Shown: in pieces, positions 7,000 through 13,970 of the stretch | Position numbering within the stretch: position 1 is the first letter of the stretch | Layout: every line of letters begins with the position of its first letter | NCBI GenBank assembly: GCA_023412455.1 | Contig: JAEYNQ010000311.1 | Location: forward strand, 1-19,452 | DNA: 19,452 nt | Reading direction: 5' to 3' | DNA from: Bacillota bacterium | GTDB lineage: Bacteria > Bacillota > Clostridia > Lachnospirales > Cellulosilyticaceae | Program-made: the position numbers and the translations under genes | Notes under the pieces: model-generated | What the model was told of the DNA's origin: nothing | Database searches by the model: none | Seen by the model: only the letters and a program-made list of their open reading frames with translations

Positions 7000-7320
7000 A
7001 TGTCTATAACATCGGATTTAATAAGAGGGCATACAGAGACTATTATTTTGGCTCACCTAATGACAAGGGATAGCTATGGTTACGAGATTAATAAGGCAAT
7101 ACAAGATAAAACAGAAAATCAATATGAGCTTAAAGAAGCAACTTTATACAGTGCCTTTAGGCGCCTAGAGCAAGCAGGCTATATCTTATCTTATTGGGGA
7201 GATGAGACAACAGGTGCGAGGAGACGTTACTATACCATCACACCTCAAGGACGCAAGGCCTATGAAAATAATAAGAGGGATTGGGATGAAGCAAAACGGC
7301 TTATTGATAAATTAATTTAG
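7000..7320 (+). CDS. PadR-family transcriptional regulator
   Basis: A 106-aa winged-helix repressor of the PadR family (PadR-s1 size class). Family marks are the N-terminal DLIRGHTETIILAHL helix, DSYGYEINKAI, the recognition-helix region EATLYSAFRRLEQAGYI, and the wing GARRRYYTITPQGRKAY, followed by one dimerisation helix. I start at the ATG at 7000 because AGAGAGGGAG lies just before it and the protein then has the standard family length. An in-frame ATG at 6940 would add 20 unrelated residues and lacks a ribosome binding site. It is the first gene of a five-gene operon and probably represses it through the inverted repeat at 6873-6917. PadR proteins with downstream HAAS and DUF4097 genes are a recurrent arrangement in Firmicutes, linked to envelope or antimicrobial stress. 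The inducer is unknown. Confidence 0.92.
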   Translation: MSITSDLIRGHTETIILAHLMTRDSYGYEINKAIQDKTENQYELKEATLYSAFRRLEQAGYILSYWGDETTGARRRYYTITPQGRKAYENNKRDWDEAKRLIDKLI

Positions 7321-7367
7321 TTGATTTTAAAGAGTGAGCAATAAATTGATCTTATTGGGGAGGAAAA

Positions 7368-8036
7368 ATGATGGAGAGTAAATTAAGGAGTAGTGTAGAA
7401 AGTCTTTTTGAAGAAGCACCAAAGACTAAAAAGGCTTTTGAGTTACAAGAAGAGCTTGTAAGCAATCTAGCAGAAAAATATAATGATTTAGTGGCCAGTG
7501 GACGTACACCGGAGGAAGCCTATAATAGTGTAGTAGCTGGAATTGGAGATGTGGATGAATTAATCAAAGGACTAAAGCAAAATGACCCCTTAAATCAAGA
7601 AAAAGAAGTGATGGCTCGAAAAAAGACGGCCTTAGTGGTTTCCAGCTCTGTAGGACTTTATGTTTTGAGTATTATTGTATTAATAGTTTGTGCAGAACTA
7701 TTGAATATGGATGATGTATTAGCGGTTATTCTTTTTTTGGTGATAGCTACTCTGCCTACTTGCCTACTTATTTACCATTTTATGACGCAACCACCCTATA
7801 AAAAATCAGATGATACCTTAGTAGAAGACTTCAAGGAGTGGAAGGAAGGAAGTAAATATAAGAAAGAACTTTATAATTCGGTTAGTTCTATTATGTGGAC
7901 CCTTACCGTTATTATTTATTTGCTTTCTAGTTTTGTTTTTCACATTTGGGCGTTCTCTTGGATTATCTTTATTATTGGGGCAGTTGTCCAACAAATTATT
8001 CGCTTGATTTTCAGTTTATCCAACATGAGGGAGTAA
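7368..8036 (+). CDS. HAAS/DUF1700-type membrane protein
   Basis: A 222-aa membrane protein. Residues about 1-70 form a small all-helical domain (AFELQEELVSNLAEKYNDLV, then GRTPEEAYNSVVAGIGDVDELI), the HAAS/DUF1700 pattern that pairs with PadR regulators. Four hydrophobic segments follow at about 85-110, 114-137, 168-190 and 192-214, with a charged cytoplasmic-looking stretch between the second and third. Known HAAS proteins are thought to pass signals between PadR-type regulators and membrane effectors; that role is assumed here from context. GGGGAGG precedes two consecutive ATG codons (7368 and 7371); the second has the more usual spacing, so the start may shift by one codon. The gene begins 47 bp after padR and ends 4 bp before the DUF4097 gene. 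Confidence 0.85.
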   Translation: MMESKLRSSVESLFEEAPKTKKAFELQEELVSNLAEKYNDLVASGRTPEEAYNSVVAGIGDVDELIKGLKQNDPLNQEKEVMARKKTALVVSSSVGLYVLSIIVLIVCAELLNMDDVLAVILFLVIATLPTCLLIYHFMTQPPYKKSDDTLVEDFKEWKEGSKYKKELYNSVSSIMWTLTVIIYLLSSFVFHIWAFSWIIFIIGAVVQQIIRLIFSLSNMRE

Positions 8037-8040
8037 AGCG

Positions 8041-9180
8041 ATGAAAAAAATAAGAATAATACAATTTATAGAACTCATTCTTTTAATGGGTGTGTTAGTG
8101 ATCTTAGTTACTGTACTCACTCTAGTAGGTAAAAATAATACCCAAAGCCAAGAAGAGAGGCATTTTGATATAAACATTGAGGGCTGGGAGTGGGCATTTA
8201 ATGGAGATGGAGAATTTTTAGAGTCTAAAAGGCAACAAGCCACCTTAAAAGGAATACAAACGATTGAGCTAGATTTTAGCCTGGCAGACCTTGTTTTTTT
8301 AACCAGTGATAATGATTTCTTAGAAGTTGTGCAATTCAACAATAAAAAGGTTGCTAGTGAACGTTTATTTGAAGTGAAGGAAGCAGAGAAACGTGTAGTG
8401 ATAGAGGGAAATGATAGAGGAGATGATTTGGGTATTTTGAATCATCCAAGTCTAAGATATCGTATAGAGATAAGTGTTCCTAGAACTTATAGGGGAGAAC
8501 TAGTAGTAAAGACAAATTCCGGCGACATTTCTTTGAGTGGAATAGAAAACTTAGAAAAATTAACAGGTAATACTTCCTCGGGAGATATTTCTATGGATAA
8601 GCTTCAAACGGAGGTGTATAGTTTACAGACTTCTTCAGGAGATATTGATGCAGAGACATTAGTAGGTGAAGGTGCATTAGAAACACACTCTGGAGATATA
8701 GAAATAGGTAAAGTAGTAGGTGCTAAGCATAAGATAAAAACATCTTCTGGAGAGATAGAGGTAGAGAGCATGGAGGGAGATGTAAAAGTTAATACAACTT
8801 CAGGTGGTATAGCCATTAATCATTTAGTAGCCGTTAACTACAGTTTAACAAGTAGCTCAGGAGACATTGAAGTAAAGGATTTAAGTGGAACAGATGAAGG
8901 TGAAGTAGAAACAAACTCAGGAAATATAGAGCTTACTTATAACCAGTTAACAGGCTATGCAAATATAGAGGCTAGTTCAGGAAATGTACAAATTGATTTA
9001 AGTAAGGACTTTGAAGGAGAAATAGAAGCTTATGTCTCTTCAGGTGACATAGATGGCAATGTAGACTTTAGCTATAAGGGAGAGGATGAAAAAAGAGCTG
9101 AAGCCATAATGGGAGCTGCCACAAAGGCAAAGCTTAGTATAGAGACGACATCAGGAAATATAGATGTCTATCAGAGATAA
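8041..9180 (+). CDS. Membrane-anchored DUF4097 beta-repeat protein
   Basis: A 379-aa protein. An N-terminal hydrophobic segment (about residues 8-30) serves as an uncleaved anchor or signal. A short linker follows, then a right-handed beta-helix-like region of the DUF4097/adhesin type. From about residue 158 to the C-terminus I count eleven turns built on SGDI/SGNI/SGEI (for example TNSGDISLSG, TSSGDISMDK, ASSGNVQIDL, TTSGNIDVY), spaced about 15-25 residues. The repeats should stack outside the membrane. There is no sortase motif or catalytic signature. GAGGGAG, lying in the end of the preceding gene, is the ribosome binding site. DUF4097 proteins commonly sit with PadR and HAAS genes; a structural or sensing role at the envelope is inferred. 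Confidence 0.88.
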   Translation: MKKIRIIQFIELILLMGVLVILVTVLTLVGKNNTQSQEERHFDINIEGWEWAFNGDGEFLESKRQQATLKGIQTIELDFSLADLVFLTSDNDFLEVVQFNNKKVASERLFEVKEAEKRVVIEGNDRGDDLGILNHPSLRYRIEISVPRTYRGELVVKTNSGDISLSGIENLEKLTGNTSSGDISMDKLQTEVYSLQTSSGDIDAETLVGEGALETHSGDIEIGKVVGAKHKIKTSSGEIEVESMEGDVKVNTTSGGIAINHLVAVNYSLTSSSGDIEVKDLSGTDEGEVETNSGNIELTYNQLTGYANIEASSGNVQIDLSKDFEGEIEAYVSSGDIDGNVDFSYKGEDEKRAEAIMGAATKAKLSIETTSGNIDVYQR

Positions 9181-9194
9181 AGGAGGAAATAAAC

Positions 9195-9848
9195 ATGTCA
9201 ACCAAGCAAAATGCGATTTTATATACAGGACTTATGTGTATTTTAGTAGGTGTAGTTTTTTTACTGCAACTTAATGGTTTATTACCAGAGGCTTATTTAA
9301 GTGAGATTGTTAATGTAATATTGGCTCTAGTATTTTTAATTAGTTATATTAGACGTCGTGATTTAGTTCTTCTCTTAGTAGGTAGCTTTTTTGGAGCGAA
9401 TGGTGTCATGCTTATTACAGGGCGTATGCTAGGGGCATCTACCTATTTAGCCAGATTTTTGTTTATTCCTGGCATAATGCTTTTAATAGCTTATATTGTA
9501 AAGAAAAAAAAAGTTTTATCCATATTAGGTTCTTTATTTACCTTATGGGGATTGTATTTCTTTTTAAGAGATCCGATGTGTATAAGTGGCTTTAATTTAT
9601 CAGTAGGCGCTTTATTACTTTTTACAGCCATTGCTTTCTTACTTATTTGGATTTTAGAAAGACAAAGTTGGCCAGCTATTCCGGCATTAGCCTTTGGTGG
9701 TTTAGGGGCCTATATTGTAGCTACTGGGTTGAGCCCCGTTATTAAAAACATGGTACTTCAAGGTGCCTGTATCTTATTAATTATAATAGGTGTTATTTTT
9801 GTCATTAAAAGCTTATTTAAAGAACATTTAAAGGATCATGAAGGATAA
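9195..9848 (+). CDS. Polytopic membrane protein of the PadR operon
   Basis: A 217-aa protein made almost entirely of hydrophobic segments; I count about eight (near residues 7-30, 35-53, 56-75, 84-102, 107-124, 133-154, 161-180 and 186-208), with short charged loops such as SYIRRRD and VKKKKV that suggest cytoplasmic sides. The texture resembles the LiaF/DUF5668-type N-terminal membrane domains found beside DUF4097 genes, but the LiaF C-terminal globular domain is absent and I cannot name a family. It starts after a strong AAAGGAGG site 14 bp past the DUF4097 stop and ends 11 bp before the RseC-like gene, so it is surely co-transcribed. It probably serves as the membrane partner of the DUF4097 protein. 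Confidence 0.8.
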   Translation: MSTKQNAILYTGLMCILVGVVFLLQLNGLLPEAYLSEIVNVILALVFLISYIRRRDLVLLLVGSFFGANGVMLITGRMLGASTYLARFLFIPGIMLLIAYIVKKKKVLSILGSLFTLWGLYFFLRDPMCISGFNLSVGALLLFTAIAFLLIWILERQSWPAIPALAFGGLGAYIVATGLSPVIKNMVLQGACILLIIIGVIFVIKSLFKEHLKDHEG

Positions 9849-9859
9849 GGAGAGTAGCT

Positions 9860-10279
9860 ATGCTCTATGGAAAAGTACAAAGTATTAAAGGTGATTATGC
9901 AGTTGTAACGATAGAAAGGCAAGATATGTGTGGTGATTGCCATGCTTGTGATATGACCCATGGAAAGAAGACCTGTACATTGACGTGTGTTAACACACTA
10001 AAGGCACAAAAAGGGGATGAAGTGAAGCTTGAGCTCAAGGAATCTACCTTTTTAAAAGCCACGTACCTTTTATATGGTATACCCTTTCTAGGGTTTCTTG
10101 GGGGGCTAATGGGTGGCTACTTTTTAGCAAACCTTTTAAAGCTAATGTGGGGAGAGCTTCTTATGGTATTAGTAGGTATTATAGGTATGGCAATAGGTTG
10201 CCTTTATATTTATTGGACAGAAAAAAAACATAAATATCAAAAGATGCTTCCTACAATTATTGAAATCAAGAAAGAGTAA
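9860..10279 (+). CDS. RseC/MucC-like Cys-rich membrane protein (SoxR-reducing system family)
   Basis: A 139-aa protein with the RseC layout: an N-terminal beta-rich cysteine domain, two transmembrane helices (about 67-90 and 95-120) and a charged tail. The cysteine signature is C24-x2-C27-x2-C30, then C39 and C43 (seen as DMCGDCHACDMTHGK, then TCTLTCVN), expected to bind a metal or Fe-S centre. In E. coli RseC takes part in reducing SoxR and lies in the sigma-E operon; in Clostridia related proteins occur near Rnf or alone. Here it ends the PadR/DUF4097 operon, which would give an envelope-stress module a redox component. The GGATAAGGAGAG site precedes the ATG. The family is fairly sure; the electron partner is unknown. 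Confidence 0.83.
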   Translation: MLYGKVQSIKGDYAVVTIERQDMCGDCHACDMTHGKKTCTLTCVNTLKAQKGDEVKLELKESTFLKATYLLYGIPFLGFLGGLMGGYFLANLLKLMWGELLMVLVGIIGMAIGCLYIYWTEKKHKYQKMLPTIIEIKKE

Positions 10280-10289
10280 AAGAAATATA

Positions 10290-10340
10290 CTAAAAAATAC
10301 GATGAGCTAGCTTAAAGGACTAGTTCATCGTATTTTTTAG
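10290..10340. terminator. Bidirectional terminator after the PadR operon
   Basis: A 21-bp stem (10290-10310 with 10320-10340) with one G-U pair and a 9-nt loop. The arms begin CTAAAAAATACGATGA and end TCATCGTATTTTTTAG, giving a T6 run in either direction. It lies between the RseC-like gene and the convergent gene at 10373. Confidence 0.9.
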
Positions 10341-10372
10341 TTGAGATAAAAAAAGAAAGGATAAAAAGACTT

Positions 10373-11569
10373 TTAGATAAGCGGAGGAACATCCCATTGT
10401 GGCATTTCCTCCATAAAAGCTGCAGTAGCAGAATGAACAGTAGTTGAACGACTAGGCTGATCTAAAGGGTGAGCTACTTTAGCTTCAAGGTTAGCAAGAG
10501 CTACTTTAAGTTGAGCATTTTCTAAAGCTAAGCTATTGGCATGAGAGCAGGAACTAGAGGAAAGACGTAGTCCCTCCAAAAGAAGCTCCAGTTCTACAGG
10601 AAGCTCAGTATCATAATGAATATGTTGGATATCGAGAGCAGCTAATGTACTAATGCGAAGGGTGTTTTGGATAGAGGCATATACTTCATAAACATCCAGC
10701 ATCAGTTTTTCGCTAGAGATAAATATATAACGCGAAGCACTACCTTGTAAGCTAGAAGGAACGGTTACGCTAAAGCTTTGACCACCATCAACAGAAAGCT
10801 GTATATAAAGTTTATTAGCATTGAGTGTATTAAGCCATAGCTGATGATAATACCCAAAGAGAGTAGGCATAGGAGGCGAAACAGTAGTACCAATAAGAGT
10901 AAGCACTTCTTGAGCCGGTTCTGTATAATAGAGGGCATACTGAGAACCTTGTTCTGTCACATAACAAAGACGAAGGCCACCCTCATAAAAACAAAAGCTG
11001 TAGTCCAAGAGAGGTGTGGGACAGGTAAGGAGATTTTGGTGATTGAGGACAGAGGGGCTAAATTCTAGGCACTTGATACAAGTGGTTGGCTCAGAGAGAA
11101 TATAAAAAATATAAATTTTGTTGTCAGAAGAAGAACTTTTAAAGAGCTGGGGCATGGAAGAGGTTTCAAAAAGAGTCTCTGTTTTGTTGGAGTCTAGCTG
11201 GGTATGAAGGAAGGCATACATATGGGAGGAAGCATTATAGGTAAGATAAAAAAGATGAATGGTGCCTACTAAAGAATGAATCAGTGGCCAAGAGAGGGTG
11301 GTTGTGTCGGAAGGGAGTTCCACCAAGGTCTTTTTTTGAAAATGGGAATTTTCATAGTAGAAGTAGGTAAGCTTATAAGGTGTAGGAAGACTGATGATGT
11401 GAGGGTTGCCGTCAGTATCCAGAGTAGCACTATAGTAGGAAGTAGCCGTAGGTTGTAAGGAAAGGGGACGAGTCACACCATTTGCAGTGAAAAGTTGACA
11501 AAAAAGACCGTACTTATTATTTTGACTTACTAGCAGAAAAGTATGGTTAGAGTGAAGAATGAAAGACAT
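10373..11569 (-). CDS. Unknown 398-aa protein with propeller-like repeats and C-terminal coiled coil
   Basis: I do not recognise a family. The gene is real: AAGGAGG precedes the ATG, the frame is 398 codons, and terminator and promoter spacing fit. The first about 320 residues are beta-rich with recurring short blade-like units (KYGLFCQLF, GNPHIISL, KIYIFYIL, GLRLCYV, QLWLNTL), and one DGGQSFS segment recalls the Asp-box of sialidase-type propellers. From about 322 to 366 there is a helical, coiled-coil stretch (ELELLLEGLRL..., ENAQLKVALANLEAKV), and the protein ends in QWDVPPLI. It has no signal peptide, so it may act in the cytoplasm or mother cell. It is divergent from a Cys-rich gene with a sporulation-type promoter, suggesting but not proving a shared spore role. 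Its own promoter is unclear; a TATAAT on the reverse strand (11627-11622) is the best -10 candidate. Confidence 0.75.
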   Translation of the reverse strand: MSFILHSNHTFLLVSQNNKYGLFCQLFTANGVTRPLSLQPTATSYYSATLDTDGNPHIISLPTPYKLTYFYYENSHFQKKTLVELPSDTTTLSWPLIHSLVGTIHLFYLTYNASSHMYAFLHTQLDSNKTETLFETSSMPQLFKSSSSDNKIYIFYILSEPTTCIKCLEFSPSVLNHQNLLTCPTPLLDYSFCFYEGGLRLCYVTEQGSQYALYYTEPAQEVLTLIGTTVSPPMPTLFGYYHQLWLNTLNANKLYIQLSVDGGQSFSVTVPSSLQGSASRYIFISSEKLMLDVYEVYASIQNTLRISTLAALDIQHIHYDTELPVELELLLEGLRLSSSSCSHANSLALENAQLKVALANLEAKVAHPLDQPSRSTTVHSATAAFMEEMPQWDVPPLI

Positions 11570-11665
11570 AGAAAACCTCCTTAGTTAGAAAATGATTTAT
11601 AAAAAGGGCATATAAGGCTTTATTATAAATATATTGGAATCAAAATTAATTTATACATAAATGTA

Positions 11666-11693
11666 ACCAATGTACCGTAATTTCCATATTATA
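11666..11693 (+). promoter_or_regulatory. Sigma-K-type (mother-cell) promoter of the Cys-rich gene
   Basis: AC (11666-11667), a 17-bp spacer and CATATTATA (11685-11693) match the Bacillus sigma-K consensus AC-N17-CATANNNTA exactly. Transcription would start near 11700, about 55 nt before the start codon. Short consensus, so chance cannot be excluded; sigma-E shares the -10 pattern. Confidence 0.6.
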
Positions 11694-11711
11694 GTATTGG
11701 AAACGACAAAT

Positions 11712-11738
11712 TATGATTCACACCAATTAAGAATCATA
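11712..11738 (+). promoter_or_regulatory. 5'-leader stem-loop before the Cys-rich gene
   Basis: TATGATTC (11712-11719) pairs perfectly with GAATCATA (11731-11738) across an 11-nt loop. It would form close to the 5' end of the predicted mRNA and stops three bases before the GGAGG ribosome binding site (11741-11745). This is the usual position for an mRNA-stabilising or translation-modulating hairpin. Confidence 0.5.
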
Positions 11739-11754
11739 CAGGAGGTTTTAGATT

Positions 11755-12822
11755 ATGAATAAATGTTGTTGTAATAACGACGTGAAGTTTTTTGCGAAAC
11801 CTAATGCAGGAATTTGTGATGCTTGTCATCCTGCTGAAAATAAAGAAAGTCCTCTTCAAAAGCTTGCCACATGTCCACCTATTGGAGAACCTAGGCTTCT
11901 AACGATGATGGCTCCCGTTGTATTTGATGAGAGTGGCCTTAACCTTTGCCGTACAGTATGCCTTGATGAGCTTACAGAAGTAGGTTCTTGCGAATGTGAC
12001 AAGAAGACAGATATTATTTTTTCTGGTTTATGTAAAAAAGACTTTGAATGTGCTGATAAAATTCAACTTCAAGTTGTAGATATTGATTTTAACTTTTTAG
12101 ATCCATGTGGCTGTAGATTTTCTGAAATTCGACCTGCAAAATGCAATCCTAACTTAAGCCGAGTAACCTTAAAAGACATTTTAGTAACTTTTGCTGTAAC
12201 TTTAATTGACTGTTGCTGTAAAGTGGTTGCTCAAGGCATGATGACCGTTCGTTATTTAGGTAGTGAACATGATGAAGGTTTTGACCCTTGCACCAATCCC
12301 AATTGTGTATCTCTTGATCTTTATACACCATATGGTATTTCTTATGCCCCCGAGAATCCAATGGGCTGTAATAAATTAGTTCCTACCATTAATTTTATTG
12401 GCTTTGTAGCTAATCAGCATGGCGTATGTGGCTGTGAGGATATGAAGGCTTTTACTCGCTTTAATGCTAATAACACAGTACAACAAGGTATTTCCGTTCA
12501 AGCCCTTTCAAAAGTAGTTTCTTATGATGAGTGTAGCTTTGCTATCGGACTGACATTATACTTCAAAGTTATTTATTTCATTCAATACAAATTCCAACAT
12601 GCAGGACTTACTGTACCACCTAAACTTTCTCCTATTCAAGAAGAAGAAGATAATAGTTGCTTAGACTTTGTTTGTGGTGATCTCTTAGAAGCAAGTATTC
12701 AACCTTTAGAAGTAGGAACAGACCCAAGAACACTAGGTTGTAAGGAAGAAAAAGGTGAGTGTAATAAAGGCTGTAGCTGTAATAAATGCAGCTGCTCAAA
12801 AGGCTGTAGCTGTAATAAATAA
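11755..12822 (+). CDS. Cysteine-rich protein (34 Cys), probable spore-surface protein
   Basis: A 355-aa protein with 34 cysteines by my count (about one in ten). It opens with CCC (MNKCCCNND) and carries DCCCK and CGC clusters. A C-terminal metallothionein-like tail (about 339-355) repeats GCSCNK. The middle looks folded rather than low-complexity (for example TLKDILVTFAVTLIDCCC, FAIGLTLYFKVIYFIQYKF) and has no signal peptide. I cannot name a family. High Cys content, a sigma-K-type promoter, a leader hairpin and monocistronic layout with a strong terminator all fit a late mother-cell spore-coat or exosporium protein. C. difficile CdeC is an analogue in composition; homology is not claimed. 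A metal-binding role is the alternative. The start follows GGAGG at 9-nt spacing. Confidence 0.85.
   Translation: MNKCCCNNDVKFFAKPNAGICDACHPAENKESPLQKLATCPPIGEPRLLTMMAPVVFDESGLNLCRTVCLDELTEVGSCECDKKTDIIFSGLCKKDFECADKIQLQVVDIDFNFLDPCGCRFSEIRPAKCNPNLSRVTLKDILVTFAVTLIDCCCKVVAQGMMTVRYLGSEHDEGFDPCTNPNCVSLDLYTPYGISYAPENPMGCNKLVPTINFIGFVANQHGVCGCEDMKAFTRFNANNTVQQGISVQALSKVVSYDECSFAIGLTLYFKVIYFIQYKFQHAGLTVPPKLSPIQEEEDNSCLDFVCGDLLEASIQPLEVGTDPRTLGCKEEKGECNKGCSCNKCSCSKGCSCNK
12766..12820 (+). repeat. 22-bp direct repeat encoding the Cys tail
   Basis: The same 22 bases occur at 12766-12787 and 12799-12820, with a 33-bp (11-codon) period. Each begins AAAGGCTGTAGCTGTAA. They encode the two KGCSCNK units at the end of the Cys-rich protein. 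In-frame period and perfect identity suggest recent tandem duplication within the tail. Confidence 0.9.
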
Positions 12823-12857
12823 TTAAATGAATGCTAAAGGATTAAATCCAATTAATA

Positions 12858-12909
12858 AAAATAGCAAAAAGTGAAGACTTCTTATGAGGTCTTCACTTTT
12901 TGCTATTTT
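12858..12909. terminator. Bidirectional terminator between the Cys-rich gene and the AraC-type gene
   Basis: A perfect 21-bp stem pairs 12858-12878 with 12889-12909, with a 10-nt loop. The arms start AAAATAGCAAAAAGTG and end CACTTTTTGCTATTTT, giving T runs on both strands. It serves both convergent genes. Confidence 0.9.
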
Positions 12910-12943
12910 ATCCCTTTAGGTTATCTCAATGGAGGAGAAAAAC

Positions 12944-13795
12944 TTATTTAGAAGATTTCCTAAATAGTGCTGGGGAACAAGCATATTTGGCTTTAAATAG
13001 GTGATAGAAGTGACTAAGGTTATTAAAGCCACACGTTTCGCTTATCTCTAAAATATCCCAATCTGTATGAATGAGCAAATAGATAGAGTAATTTAATCTG
13101 TTGTTATTAATGTATTGGGTAGGGGTTACATTAAGCTTGCTTTTAAAAAGGCGACAGAGGTGATTTTTAGAACAAGGAGACAAAGCTAGCATTTTACTAA
13201 AACCCTCTTGAAGATTTTCAAGTTTCTGCATTTGGGTTAGCATGGCTTCAAACCAAGGGGATAATTCACTTTTAAAGGGAGAAGTATGAGGGTAATCAAA
13301 AAAGTAATCCGTAAATAAGAGAGCAAGATAACATTGAGCATGAGAAGTGGTACTTTGAGGAGGTGCTGTTTTTAGCATATCTCCTATTTTTTTAAAGGCA
13401 GAGGAAACTTCTTGAAGTTCTAGAGTAGTTAGGTGAAAGCAAGGGGGTAAATCTGATTCTAAAAGAGCTTGAAGGTTTTGAGAATGCCCTAAGAATAACC
13501 TTATACGTTGCAAAAGCTGGTTGCTAAAGCCGATATTTTGAATATAAAAGTTATCAGAATGATAAAAGTCATAACAATGGGTATCTTGCGCTCTAATAAA
13601 TAACAAATCTCCTTTGGAGAGGGTTTGGACAGCATTATTTACCATATGAAGGGCAGAGCCCTCTGTCACTACAAAAAATTCATAGAAGGTATGGGTGTGC
13701 AGAGGGGCGGTTTCTTTTAAACTGGAATGACGGTACAGTAATTCGGTATCTTTTTCTAAAAAGGTATGTTCTAATCCATAAACAGGTATATGCAT
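12944..13795 (-). CDS. AraC-family transcriptional regulator with cupin sensor domain
   Basis: A 283-aa regulator. The N-terminal half is a cupin-type ligand pocket (LHTHTFYEFFVVTEG, then SKGDLLFIRAQDTHCY). The C-terminal about 95 residues hold two helix-turn-helix motifs. The first is around SPCSKNHLCRLFKSKLNVTP; the second contains ILEISETCGFNNLSHFYHLF, the diagnostic AraC segment, and ends PALFRK. I start at the ATG at 13795, preceded by AGAGGAGA. A start at 13813 would add six residues but lies on top of that site. The cupin resembles those of sugar-responsive members such as ChbR, only at motif level. The divergent neighbour is a DeoC-like aldolase whose promoter lacks a good -35 box and carries direct repeats, so it is the most likely target, probably activated. 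Confidence 0.9.
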   Translation of the reverse strand: MHIPVYGLEHTFLEKDTELLYRHSSLKETAPLHTHTFYEFFVVTEGSALHMVNNAVQTLSKGDLLFIRAQDTHCYDFYHSDNFYIQNIGFSNQLLQRIRLFLGHSQNLQALLESDLPPCFHLTTLELQEVSSAFKKIGDMLKTAPPQSTTSHAQCYLALLFTDYFFDYPHTSPFKSELSPWFEAMLTQMQKLENLQEGFSKMLALSPCSKNHLCRLFKSKLNVTPTQYINNNRLNYSIYLLIHTDWDILEISETCGFNNLSHFYHLFKAKYACSPALFRKSSK

Positions 13796-13870
13796 AAAAA
13801 TCTCCTCTTTCATAAAGGGAAAATGGTGGGTTATAAATCTATTTTTACATCAATATACTACAAAAAACAA

Positions 13871-13916
13871 GTGATAATTGACAAGAAATAGGACAAGAAG
13901 AGTGATAAAGTATAAT
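13871..13916 (+). promoter_or_regulatory. DeoC-like gene promoter with direct-repeat operator candidate
   Basis: A TATAAT at 13911-13916 is the only strong -10 box; the nearby TTGACA at 13878-13883 is 27 bp away, too far to act as its -35. Between them lie GACAAGAA at 13880-13887 and again at 13892-13899 (12-bp period). These are flanked by GTGATAA at 13871-13877 and 13902-13908 (31-bp period). The arrangement suits activation by a regulator bound over the -35 region, the divergent AraC protein being the obvious candidate. Confidence 0.45.
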
Positions 13917-13970
13917 TGTAAAGTAGCTACTAAAGGAAAGTATTAAATATAAGTGGGATAGGAGATAGGG

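Noticed and set aside
8604..8816. Open frame on the reverse strand within the DUF4097 gene
   Set aside because: It mirrors the SGDI repeats in antisense, has a repetitive, non-family translation and no independent ribosome binding site.
13878..13916. TTGACA with TATAAT as a standard promoter for the DeoC-like gene
   Set aside because: The boxes are 27 bp apart, well outside the usable 16-19 bp spacing.
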